From: Lentzea terrae | GTDB taxonomy: Bacteria; Actinomycetota; Actinomycetes; Mycobacteriales; Pseudonocardiaceae | DNA length: 64,000 bases | Assembly: GCF_003265345.1 (NCBI RefSeq) | Contig: NZ_QFWW01000003.1 | Span: forward strand, 62,001 to 126,000 | Reading direction: 5' to 3' | Part shown: in pieces, positions 49,064 through 57,647 of the stretch | Layout of the letters: every line of letters begins with the position of its first letter | Numbering within the stretch: the stretch's first letter is position 1 | Translations under genes and position numbers: made by a program | The notes under the pieces: generated by a model | What the model saw: only the letters and a program-made list of their open reading frames with translations | Database searches by the model: none | Told to the model about the DNA's origin: nothing

Positions 49064-51739
49064 TCACTCAGGTCCCGGTCCGCGCACCAGCGCGAGCTTC
49101 GTCTCCAGCCCCGCCGCCCGGTCGTTGCCCACGGCACGAGCCAGTTCCAACGCCTGTTCCCAGGCCCGCACCGCGTCGTCGTGCCGCCCCAGCCGGAACA
49201 GCACCGGGCCCAGGCCTTCTTCCAGCGTCACGATCTGCGTGCGCACGTCGGTGAACTTCCGCAGGCCCACCATGCACTGTTCCAAGACGACGAGTGCTTC
49301 GTCGAGCCTGCCGAGCGCGGCCAGCGGAACAGCGATCATGGACTCCGTCCGTGCGGACAGGTACTCGTCACCGGACCTGCGGAGGGCTGCCCGCGCCCGT
49401 TCCCCTTCCTGGAGCGCCTCCTCGTAACGACGGAGGTTGTTGAGCGTTCCCATGATGTTGGCCAGGCAGATGCACTCGAGGTGCAGCTGACCGGTCTCGA
49501 TCGCCAGCGCGAGACTGCGGCGGTTGCAGTCGAGCGACTCCTCACGCCTGCCTGTCGACAGGTACGCGATGCTCATGTTGTTCAGGCCGGACGCCGCGGC
49601 GACCAACTCTCCAGCCTCATACACGAGTGGAAGCGCCGTCTCGAAACCGTGCAGGGCGTCCTCGAACCGCTTGACGTCGACGTACATCGAGGCGAGCTTC
49701 AGCTTGAGCATGCCCCGCTCGCGCGAGGAGCCGAGGTCCTGGACCGCCTCGAACATCGGCACGAGCTCACGATCGCGAACCCGTTCGATGAGGGTGTGCG
49801 TGCGCAGGTGCACCGGGACCATCTGGGCCAGCAGGTCCCAACCCCGAGCGATGGCCGCGTACATCACCGCACCGAGGTTGTCCCACTCGTTGCGGCACCA
49901 GGCGAGAGAGTCCAACCGCGTCGAGAAGTGCTGCGGCACGACATCGGTCGACCTCTCTCCGGCCTGCATCGCCTGGCTGGCCTCATGCAGTGCCACGGCG
50001 TTCTCGAGGGTGTGGACGTACCACTCCGTGAGCCTCAACGCGGCGGCCTCGTCGTCACCGCACAGCTCGGCAGAGTAGGCGAGCAACAGGTCGTGCATGT
50101 CGTAACGACCTGGTGAACGGGTCTGCACGAGGTGGTCCGCGACGAGCCGTTCCAGCAGCCGGCGTGCGTGTGCGACGGTCACTCCGGCCAGTGCGGCCGC
50201 GGCGCTGACGTCGAGATCGGCTCCGGGATGGACGGACAGCAGGCGGAACATCCGGGCGGATGCGGGGTCGAGCGCCCGGTACGACCACGAGAACACCGCG
50301 CGCACGTCGATGTCGTCGAAGTCGGTCAACGCGTCGAGCCGCTCGGTGCGCAGCTCGGCGGCGAACTCGTGCAGCGGGGTGTCCGGGAACCGCGCCACCC
50401 GTTCGGCGAAAACGCGCAGCGCCAACGGTAATCCGGCGCACTGTTCGACGATCTCGCGGACAGCCTCGGGTTCCGCGTCGAGCCGTGCGGCCCCCAGCAC
50501 CGCGGCGAGCAGCGCACCCGACTCGTCGTTGTCCAGTTGCTGCAACGCAACGCTCGTCGCGCCGTACCGGACCATGAGCGGGCGCAGCTGGTTGCGGCTC
50601 GTGATGAGCACCCGGACGCTGGACGTGCCCGGCAGCAGCGGCAACACCTGCTGGCTCGTGGCCGCGTTGTCCAGCACCAGCAACATCCGCCGCCCGGCCA
50701 GTTCGGTCCGCAGCAACGCGAACCGCGCCTCCTCGCCGGCCGGCAGGTCCTTCACGCCCAGCCCGAGCAGCAGGAACTCCGCCGCCTGGCCGGGACTGAC
50801 CGGCTGCGCCTCGCGGTCGAACCCCCGCAGGTTCAGGTAGAGGTCGCCATCTGGACAGTCCTGCCGCACCGAATGCGACCACTGCAGCGCGAGGGCCGTC
50901 TTGCCGACGCCACCGGCGCCGTGCACCACGGTGATCCCGTTCTCCTTGCCCAGCAACGAAAGTTGTTCGTCGCGGCCGACGAAGTTGTGCACCCCGGCCG
51001 GCAACTGGCGTGGCACCGCCCGGCGATCCACGTGGCCGACGTCCGCGCGGAGGATTCGCTGGTGCAGGTCGCGCAACGCCGGTCCGGGGTCGACGCCCAG
51101 CTCGTCCGCGAGCAGCGTCCGGATCTCCTGGTACGCCGCGAGCGACTCGGCCTGCTGACCGGAGCGGTAGAGCGCGAGCATCAGCTGCCGCCAGAACGAC
51201 TCGCGCATCGGGTGATCGGCCACCAGCGACCGCAGCTCTGCCACCAGTTCAACGGCGTGACCGCGGTCGAGGTCGGCGTCGATCCGGCGTTCCAGCACGA
51301 CGAGCCGTTCGTCGAGCAGCCGCGGCACGTCGTCGCGGTGCAGCGCGTCCGACTTGACGTTGCCGAGCACCGGTCCGCGCCACAACGCGGCGGCCGCGGC
51401 GAAGTCGCCGGAACCCGCCAGTGCGCGGAACCGCAGCAGGTCCAGCTCGTCCTGTCCGATCTCCGCCCGGTAGCCGCCGCTGGCCGTGCGCACGCAGCTG
51501 GCGGGGCCGAGCGCCTGCCGCAGGCGGGTGACGACCATCTGCAGGGTCTTGTGGCCCCGGTCAGGCGACGGTGGCTCGCCGTCCCACAGCCGTTCGACCA
51601 GCTCGTCGACTGAGACGAACTGGTTGGCGCGCAACAACAACGTCGACAACAGCACCCGTCCGCGACCAGCCGGCACCTCCACCGGTTCGCCGCCGACCAG
51701 CACTTCCAGCGGGCCGAGCACCCGGAACTCGACGGTCAC
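49064..51739 (-). CDS. SARP-STAND regulator 1 (AfsR-type)
   Basis: This 891-residue regulator begins with an OmpR-type winged helix (about 3-92, EFRVLGPLEVL through VTRLRQAL), then a BTAD domain (about 96-235, ending ADELGVDPGPALRDLHQRIL). The NB-ARC ATPase has Walker A HGAGGVGKT (273-281), Walker B RMLLVLDN (351-358), ITSRNQL and GLPLA (436-440). The last ~350 residues are TPR-like helices. STAND SARPs activate nearby genes when ATP and a signal are bound. GTG 51739 is 3 bp after the SARP 2 stop, so they are coupled. No kinase or metabolite sensor is adjacent. Confidence 0.92.
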   Translation of the reverse strand: MTVEFRVLGPLEVLVGGEPVEVPAGRGRVLLSTLLLRANQFVSVDELVERLWDGEPPSPDRGHKTLQMVVTRLRQALGPASCVRTASGGYRAEIGQDELDLLRFRALAGSGDFAAAAALWRGPVLGNVKSDALHRDDVPRLLDERLVVLERRIDADLDRGHAVELVAELRSLVADHPMRESFWRQLMLALYRSGQQAESLAAYQEIRTLLADELGVDPGPALRDLHQRILRADVGHVDRRAVPRQLPAGVHNFVGRDEQLSLLGKENGITVVHGAGGVGKTALALQWSHSVRQDCPDGDLYLNLRGFDREAQPVSPGQAAEFLLLGLGVKDLPAGEEARFALLRTELAGRRMLLVLDNAATSQQVLPLLPGTSSVRVLITSRNQLRPLMVRYGATSVALQQLDNDESGALLAAVLGAARLDAEPEAVREIVEQCAGLPLALRVFAERVARFPDTPLHEFAAELRTERLDALTDFDDIDVRAVFSWSYRALDPASARMFRLLSVHPGADLDVSAAAALAGVTVAHARRLLERLVADHLVQTRSPGRYDMHDLLLAYSAELCGDDEAAALRLTEWYVHTLENAVALHEASQAMQAGERSTDVVPQHFSTRLDSLAWCRNEWDNLGAVMYAAIARGWDLLAQMVPVHLRTHTLIERVRDRELVPMFEAVQDLGSSRERGMLKLKLASMYVDVKRFEDALHGFETALPLVYEAGELVAAASGLNNMSIAYLSTGRREESLDCNRRSLALAIETGQLHLECICLANIMGTLNNLRRYEEALQEGERARAALRRSGDEYLSARTESMIAVPLAALGRLDEALVVLEQCMVGLRKFTDVRTQIVTLEEGLGPVLFRLGRHDDAVRAWEQALELARAVGNDRAAGLETKLALVRGPGPE

Positions 51740-51742
51740 CGA

Positions 51743-54574
51743 TCACGCCTTTCGCCGGGCCTCCGCCAGCGCGGCCCGCAGTCGTTGCTCGGCAACTGCG
51801 TCACCGGCATCGGCGTAATCCTCCAGGGCGGCGGTGGCCATGTCGATCACCTTGCCGTACAGCTCAAGCGCCAGAGTCGCCTCGACGACCACGGCCACCG
51901 CGCGCACGGCGCCGCGCCGCTCGCCGAGTCCTTCGAACAGGGAAAGAGCTTGCTGCGCACCGGCCAGCGCGAGCGCCGCGTCTCCGAGCGCGAGATCGAC
52001 CTGGGCCACCTGGGTCGTGCAGTAGGCGGTACCTCTGTTCTCATCGAGCTTCACCATCAGCTCCAACGCCTCACGGCTCGCCGCACTCGCCCGCTCGAGA
52101 TCACCGTTGGCCAGTGCGCTCGACGCGATCCTGCTGAGCACGAGTGCGGCCTCGTCCGGGGCACCGCCACGAGCGGTCGCCAACGCCTCGTCCATGAGTC
52201 GCACCGATTCCTCGTAGCGCCCGCCGGCGGCGAGCATCATGCCCAGCTCCCGCAAGCTGCCCGACAGGAGCTGCCGCAGTCCACTCGCCCGCGCTGCGAC
52301 CACGGCCCGCTCGGCCAGCGCCACCTGCGGCTGCCCGGTGTGGACCATCGTGTAGTAAGTCAGCGAACCCAATGCGACGGCCAGCTCCGCCTGAGCGTCG
52401 ATGGCCTCGAATGCGTCGGCGCATCGCGCGTACCCGGCGAGATTCTCGTCGGTGACACCACGCGTCACCTGCTGGTGGAGCAGATCCAGGTGTGAGCGCC
52501 ACGCCACGAGCTCGTCGCCGTTGGCGAACGCCGCCTCTCGAAGCAGTTCGCGGAGCTGTACGACCCGCTCGTGGGAGTAGTAGACGTCGAGGTAGTAGAG
52601 CGCGCGATCCTCGAGGTGAGCGGCTTCCTGGATCCAGTTCGCCCGCAGGCAGTACGTGATCGCCCGGTCGATGTTGACCATCTCGGCTACCAGGAGCCGC
52701 TGGTCGTCCCCTGCCAACCGCGCGATCTCGGCGCGATCCAGTGCGGTCGAGGCCACGATGGGCTGCAACGGCAACGCATCGGCTCCGACCCAGTCCGCGA
52801 CGGCCACGTCGGCGAGGGTCGTGAGCAACGCGATGTAGTTGCGCATGGCCGCCTGCACGACCTGTTCGTCCTCCTCCCGCACGAGCTCGGCGGCGTACAC
52901 CGCGAGCAGGTCGTGCAGGCGGTAGCGGGGCTCACCGGTCGCATCGACGCCCACCTCGTCGAGCAGGTTCGCTTCCACGAGCCGTTCGACGAGGCGCTCG
53001 CCATCACCGTCGGCCAACACGCCCACCGCCCACGACGCGACGTCCGTGGCGCCGAGCAGACCGAGCCTGCGGAACGCCGTGGCCGCGTCGGCCGGCAGCG
53101 CCTCGTAGCTGGGCCCGAACGCCGCACGCACCTCCAGGTCGCCCATGGTGAGCTCGTCCAGGCGGTGACGTTCGTCGGACAACCGGCGGGCCAGTGAGCT
53201 CAGCGGCAACGACTCACGCGCGACCAGGCGTGCCCCCGCGACCCGCAGTGCGAGCGGAAGGCCGCCGCACGCACCGGCGATCGCGCTGACCGCAGCCTGG
53301 TCAGTGGCGGCCCGTTCGGCTCCGACGATGCTCGACAGCAACGCGATCCCGTCGTCGCCCCCGAGCGGCGGCACGCGTACGCTCTGCGCCCCTTCAACCT
53401 GGACGAGCTGATTCCTGCTGCTGATCAGCACCGCGCACCCGGCCGTGCCCGGCAACAGCGGCCGCACCTGGTCGGGGCCGGCCGCGTCGTCCAGCACCAC
53501 CAGCATCGCGCGATCGGCCAGCCGCGCGCGGAAAGCAGCACTGCGCGCTTCCACGCCGTCCGGCAAAGCGGAAGCGGGCACGTCCAAGGCGACCAACAGC
53601 TCGGCGAGGACCTCCACCGGTTCACGCGGGGCACCACCGGCGCCGTTGAGCCGGACGAAAAGCTGGCCGTCGGGAAAGCGAGGACGCAGCCGATGCGCGG
53701 CCTTGATCGTGAACGCGCTCTTGCCGACGCCGGGAGCACCGGTCAGGACGACCACCGGCACACCCGGTGCCGCGAGCTTCTCCTCGATCTTGCTGAACAG
53801 CTCCGCCCGGCCGACGAAGCCGGCGGTGTCGGGCGGCAGCTGGCAGACCGACTTCCGGCCGGAGGGCTCCAGCACGTCACCGTTGAGCAGCGCGAGGTGC
53901 AGCTGCCTCAGTTCCGGTGACGGGTCGACGCCCAGCTCGTCGGCCAGCAACCTGGTGAGCTCGCGGTAGCTCTCGAGCGCCTCACCCTGCCGTCCGGAGC
54001 GGTAGAGCGCGGTCATCCGCTGGGCCCAGAACCGTTCCCGCAGCGGGTGCTGCCTGGTCAACGCGATCAGCTCGGTCACGAGGTCGCTCGCCCGGCCGCG
54101 GCCGAGGTCGGCGTCGATGCGACGTTCCAGCGCGTCGAGGCGTTCGGCTTCGAGCCGCGGCAAGTCGTCGCGGTGCAACGCGTCCGACGCCACGTTCGTG
54201 AGCGCCGGACCACGCCACAGCTCCGTGGCCGACGCGAAGTCACCTGTCTTCACCAGCTCGCGGAACCTCAGCAGGTCGAGCTCCTCCGGCCGGACCTCAG
54301 CCAGATAACCGCCAGGAGTCGTGCGCACGCAGTTGGCCTCGCCCAGGGCCTGCCTGAGGCGCAGGACCGTCGTCTGCAACGTCTTGTGCGCCCGGTCGGC
54401 CGTGGGCGGCTCGCCTTCCCACAGGCGGTCGATGAGCTCGTCCACCGACATGAACTGGTTGGGGCGCAGCAACAACGTTGCGAGCAACACGCGCCCGCGT
54501 CCACCTGCGACGGTCACCGGCTCGCCGTCGAGCAGCACTTCGAGAGGTCCGAGCACGCGGAACTCGACGTTCAC
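51743..54574 (-). CDS. SARP-STAND regulator 2
   Basis: This 943-residue paralogue has the same domains: winged helix (NVEFRVLGPLEVLLDGEP), BTAD, NB-ARC with Walker A TGAPGVGKSA and Walker B AMLVVLDDA, GLPLA, and TPR-like helices. The C-terminal third differs most from its neighbours. GTG 54574 has GGAAGGGGGA upstream and the family N-terminus. It forms a two-gene unit with SARP 1. A single GTCACAC heptamer lies 25 bp upstream on its own strand. Confidence 0.92.
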   Translation of the reverse strand: MNVEFRVLGPLEVLLDGEPVTVAGGRGRVLLATLLLRPNQFMSVDELIDRLWEGEPPTADRAHKTLQTTVLRLRQALGEANCVRTTPGGYLAEVRPEELDLLRFRELVKTGDFASATELWRGPALTNVASDALHRDDLPRLEAERLDALERRIDADLGRGRASDLVTELIALTRQHPLRERFWAQRMTALYRSGRQGEALESYRELTRLLADELGVDPSPELRQLHLALLNGDVLEPSGRKSVCQLPPDTAGFVGRAELFSKIEEKLAAPGVPVVVLTGAPGVGKSAFTIKAAHRLRPRFPDGQLFVRLNGAGGAPREPVEVLAELLVALDVPASALPDGVEARSAAFRARLADRAMLVVLDDAAGPDQVRPLLPGTAGCAVLISSRNQLVQVEGAQSVRVPPLGGDDGIALLSSIVGAERAATDQAAVSAIAGACGGLPLALRVAGARLVARESLPLSSLARRLSDERHRLDELTMGDLEVRAAFGPSYEALPADAATAFRRLGLLGATDVASWAVGVLADGDGERLVERLVEANLLDEVGVDATGEPRYRLHDLLAVYAAELVREEDEQVVQAAMRNYIALLTTLADVAVADWVGADALPLQPIVASTALDRAEIARLAGDDQRLLVAEMVNIDRAITYCLRANWIQEAAHLEDRALYYLDVYYSHERVVQLRELLREAAFANGDELVAWRSHLDLLHQQVTRGVTDENLAGYARCADAFEAIDAQAELAVALGSLTYYTMVHTGQPQVALAERAVVAARASGLRQLLSGSLRELGMMLAAGGRYEESVRLMDEALATARGGAPDEAALVLSRIASSALANGDLERASAASREALELMVKLDENRGTAYCTTQVAQVDLALGDAALALAGAQQALSLFEGLGERRGAVRAVAVVVEATLALELYGKVIDMATAALEDYADAGDAVAEQRLRAALAEARRKA

Positions 54575-54599
54575 GGTCCCCCTTCCGCCGGGTGGACGA

Positions 54600-54622
54600 G
54601 TGTGACATCCGTTCACAAGTCT
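54600..54622. promoter_or_regulatory. Degenerate SARP-like half-site
   Basis: One GTGTGAC heptamer (54600-54606) with AAGTCT 10 nt later (54617-54622) on the plus strand. A second repeat at the 11-bp step is not preserved. It lies between divergent SARP 2 and SARP 3. Weak on its own; reported because of the better sites at 57551, 60383, 63240 and 63502. Confidence 0.3.
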
Positions 54623-54700
54623 GCCCAAGTCCTGGTAGATCCACATGTCGCTGTCGCCGGTTTCACGCCTGCGGGACGTCGCAGGTTGCCCGACCGGCCA

Positions 54701-54706
54701 TAGAAT
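54701..54706 (+). promoter_or_regulatory. -10 TAGAAT, leaderless start of SARP 3
   Basis: TAGAAT is a good -10 hexamer, ending 6 nt before GTG 54713; no Shine-Dalgarno is present. A leaderless transcript is likely. No clear -35 was found at 17-18 bp. Confidence 0.5.
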
Positions 54707-54712
54707 TCGCGC

Positions 54713-57442
54713 GTGCAGGGGGCGGAATATCGCGTGCTGGGGCCGTTGGAGGTGTTCTTCAACGGCGCACCGGTGGCGGTGCCCACCGGCAAGGGCCGCG
54801 TGCTGCTCGCGACATTGTTGTTGCGCCCCAACCGGTTCGTCTCGGCTGACGAACTCGTCGAGCGCCTGTGGAACGGCTCACCTCCGTCCGTCGACCGGGC
54901 GGCCAAGACCTTGCAGATGACCGTCCTTCGCCTGCGACAGGCGCTCGGCCCGGCGAACTGCATCTCCACCAGCGCGAACGGCTATCTCGCCGGGGTCGAG
55001 AACCTCGATCTCCTGCGCTTCCGCTCACTGGCGCACACCGAGCCGCACGCGGCGCTGGCGCTGTGGCGCGGCGCGGTCCTCGGAAACGTCGTCTCGGAGG
55101 CGTTGCACCGCGAGGACGTACCAGGGCTCGTCGAGGAGCATCTCGTGGTGCTGGAGCGGCGGATCGAGCACGACCTCGACGCCGGCCGGACGACCGAGCT
55201 GGTACCGGAGCTGCGAGCGTTGACCACCGAGCACCCCCTGCGGGAACGGTTCTGGGCGCACCTCATGATCGCGCTCTACCGCTCGGACCAGCAGGCGGCG
55301 GCGCTGGGGGCGTACCAGCAGGTCAGTCGCCTGCTGGCCGACGAACTGGGCATCGATCCGGGCCTGCTGCTGCGCGACCTGCACCAGTCGATCCTGCGGT
55401 CCGAGCCGGTGCTCGGCACGCGACGCGACGCCGTGGTGCCGCGGCAGCTGCCGGCTGATCTCGCCCGCTTCACCGGACGCACCGACGACCTCGCCCGGCT
55501 CGACGCGCTGTTGCCGACGGGCACCGTCGGACAGGCGGTCGTGATCTCGGCGATCGCCGGCTCCGCCGGTGTCGGGAAGACGGCTCTCGCCGTGCACTGG
55601 GCACATCGAGTGCGGGATCGGTTCCCGGACGGGCAGCTGGCGGTGAACCTGCGCGGCTACGACCGCGAGGAGCCGCTGACCCCGCACGACGCGCTCGGCC
55701 AGCTGCTGCGCGGCCTCGGTCACTCGAAGCACGAGATTCCCGTCGAGACCGAGCAGCGAATCGGCGTGTACCGGTCGTTGCTCGCCGACCGGCGCGTCTT
55801 GGTGCTCCTCGACAACGCGCGCACGGCAGAACAGGTGCGACCGCTGCTGCCCGCGGGCGACCGGTCCGTCGTCGTGATCACGAGCCGGTCCGATCTGCGC
55901 GGCCTGGTCGCGTTGAACGACGCCAAGGTGCTGAAGCTCGGTGTGCTGCCGCTCGACCAAGCGGTGCAGCTGCTGGAGAACGTGATCGGCGTGGACCGCA
56001 CACGGGCGGAACCCGAGGCCACCGCCGAACTCGCCAGGCTGTGCGCATGTCTCCCGTTGGCGTTGCGCATCGCCGCGTCTCTACTCGTGGGCGAGCCGCA
56101 GCTGCGAGTGCGCGAGTTGGTGAACCAGCTCAGCACCGAGGACCGGCTGGCGACGCTGGAGGTCGACGACGACCGGCAAGCGGCGGTCAGTGCCGCGTTC
56201 GATCTCTCCTACACCGCGCTCACGCCGGAACAGCAACGGATGTTCCGCGTGCTCGGGCTCGCGCCCCGCGCCGACTTCACGCCGATGTCCGCCGGTGCCC
56301 TGTTGGGAGTGCCGAGCAGCCAGGCGCTCAAGCTGTTGCGCGCACTGGCACGGGCTCATCTCGTCGAAGAGCAGGCACCTCAACGGTTTTCCCAGCACGA
56401 CCTGCTCCGGCTGCACGCCCGCGAACGTGCGCTGACCGAGGAATCCGCTGAGCAGCGACGGGCCTGCGCCGTGCGACTGCTCGACCACTACCTGCACTCC
56501 ATCGACAACGCCGGTCGCCTGACCAACGCGCATGGTGCCGACAAGCCGCTGACGAAGCGTGACCCAGTGGTCGAAGCGGTCGGTTTCAGCGACAAGGACA
56601 CCGCACTGGCGTGGTGCCTGGCAGAGCACGACCTGCTCGTCGAGCTCTGCGAGTTCGCGTCCACCGAGAGGCACTTCGAACACGCGTGGAAGCTGCCGTA
56701 CGCCATGCTGGCCTACCTGTCGCGCCACGCGACGACCGGCGAGTACCTCCGCATCTTCACCATCGCGCTCAACGCGGCCCGGCAGCTGCAGGATCGGCAC
56801 GGCGAGTCCGTCGCGTTGCACCTCCTGGGTCTCACCAACAAGAACCTGCACCGCTACGAGGAAGCGGAGCGGGCTCTGCTGGAAGCGCTCCGCATCCGGC
56901 ACGAGATCGGCTTCCAGCGCGGTGTCGCCGTCACCGAAGCGGAGCTGGCGAGCACCTACCTCTGGCAAGGCCGCCACGACGAGGCCCAGCTGCACTACCG
57001 CGAATCCGTCGAACAGTGGCGGCAGCTGGGCAACGACGTCGGCTGGTCCGTTTCGATGAACAGCCTCGCGTGGACCCTCGTTCGCGGAGGCGACTTCGCC
57101 GAGGCGGTCGTGGTCGCGAAGGAAGCGCTCGCCGTGCAGGAACGGCTGGAAGCGCCGAGACATTCGACCTATGACACGCTCGCCCAGGCATATGCCGGAT
57201 TGGGCGATCTGAACGAAGCGGCGCGGACCTACCGCGACATCTTCGCCTCCGGGACCCTCGCCAACGCGGGCGTTCGGGAGAAGGCCGAGATCATGTGTCA
57301 CGGTGCCGACGTCCTCAACCGTGTCGGAGACCGGCAGGCGGCGCTGGAGCACGCTCGCGAAGGTCTGGCGCTCGCGGAGCGCGGTGGTCAGGCCCTGGCC
57401 GAGCGGGCTCGGCGGCTGGTGCAGGAAATCGAGGCGGGCTAA
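54713..57442 (+). CDS. SARP-STAND regulator 3 (opposite strand)
   Basis: This 909-residue paralogue starts QGAEYRVLGPLEVFFNGAP. It has winged helix and BTAD domains, NB-ARC with Walker A AGSAGVGKTAL and Walker B RVLVLLDNA, and TPR repeats (RYEEAERALLEALRIRHEIG, LAQAYAGLGDLNEAARTYRD). It is the only member of the array on the plus strand, implying an inversion or independent insertion. Its 3' end is only 13 bp from the remnant of a sixth SARP start. Confidence 0.92.
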   Translation: MQGAEYRVLGPLEVFFNGAPVAVPTGKGRVLLATLLLRPNRFVSADELVERLWNGSPPSVDRAAKTLQMTVLRLRQALGPANCISTSANGYLAGVENLDLLRFRSLAHTEPHAALALWRGAVLGNVVSEALHREDVPGLVEEHLVVLERRIEHDLDAGRTTELVPELRALTTEHPLRERFWAHLMIALYRSDQQAAALGAYQQVSRLLADELGIDPGLLLRDLHQSILRSEPVLGTRRDAVVPRQLPADLARFTGRTDDLARLDALLPTGTVGQAVVISAIAGSAGVGKTALAVHWAHRVRDRFPDGQLAVNLRGYDREEPLTPHDALGQLLRGLGHSKHEIPVETEQRIGVYRSLLADRRVLVLLDNARTAEQVRPLLPAGDRSVVVITSRSDLRGLVALNDAKVLKLGVLPLDQAVQLLENVIGVDRTRAEPEATAELARLCACLPLALRIAASLLVGEPQLRVRELVNQLSTEDRLATLEVDDDRQAAVSAAFDLSYTALTPEQQRMFRVLGLAPRADFTPMSAGALLGVPSSQALKLLRALARAHLVEEQAPQRFSQHDLLRLHARERALTEESAEQRRACAVRLLDHYLHSIDNAGRLTNAHGADKPLTKRDPVVEAVGFSDKDTALAWCLAEHDLLVELCEFASTERHFEHAWKLPYAMLAYLSRHATTGEYLRIFTIALNAARQLQDRHGESVALHLLGLTNKNLHRYEEAERALLEALRIRHEIGFQRGVAVTEAELASTYLWQGRHDEAQLHYRESVEQWRQLGNDVGWSVSMNSLAWTLVRGGDFAEAVVVAKEALAVQERLEAPRHSTYDTLAQAYAGLGDLNEAARTYRDIFASGTLANAGVREKAEIMCHGADVLNRVGDRQAALEHAREGLALAERGGQALAERARRLVQEIEAG

Positions 57443-57455
57443 GCGATTTCGGCGA

Positions 57456-57533
57456 TGCGGGCTCGCCGTCGAGCAGCACCTCCAACGGCGTCAGGACGCG
57501 GTGCTCGGCTCGCGCAACATCCACCCAGGTCAT
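57456..57533 (-). pseudogene. Truncated start of a sixth SARP gene
   Basis: On the minus strand a frame opening at ATG 57533 or GTG 57524 reads AEHRVLTPLEVLLDGEP, clearly the first 20 residues of an SARP gene (compare VEYRVLGPLEVLLDGVP in SARP 5). Similarity stops where SARP 3's 3' end begins. The DNA-binding, BTAD and ATPase parts are gone. Its upstream sequence still carries the operator-like repeats. A recombination or deletion probably fused it to SARP 3. Confidence 0.75.
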
Positions 57534-57550
57534 GGGCAGTGCAGACGCGC

Positions 57551-57594
57551 TGTGACGGCAGTGTGAGCAAAGTGTGAGCGGCCTCGGGCAGAGT
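57551..57594. promoter_or_regulatory. SARP-type operator, three 11-bp repeats
   Basis: TGTGA occurs at 57551, 57562 and 57573 on the plus strand, an exact 11-bp period (TGTGACG, GTGTGAG, GTGTGAG). Ten nt after the last heptamer comes CAGAGT (57589-57594), a -10-like hexamer. Direct heptamers at 11-bp steps near the promoter are the known layout of SARP sites. It lies upstream of the truncated SARP remnant (minus strand) and faces rightward into a hairpin. Confidence 0.65.
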
Positions 57595-57602
57595 TCTCCT
57601 CA

Positions 57603-57644
57603 GCGGTGCTGGTGGCGCAAGACCTGGGGGGCCACCAGCACCGC
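57603..57644 (+). ncRNA. Hairpin with conserved loop GCAAGACCTGGGGG (copy 1)
   Basis: GCGGTGCTGGTGGC (57603-57616) pairs perfectly with 57631-57644. The 14-nt loop is identical to that of the hairpin at 63554-63584, although the stem is different. It follows the operator at 57551 by 9 nt. It could also terminate SARP 3 and SARP 4, which converge here. Confidence 0.6.
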
Positions 57645-57647
57645 TCA

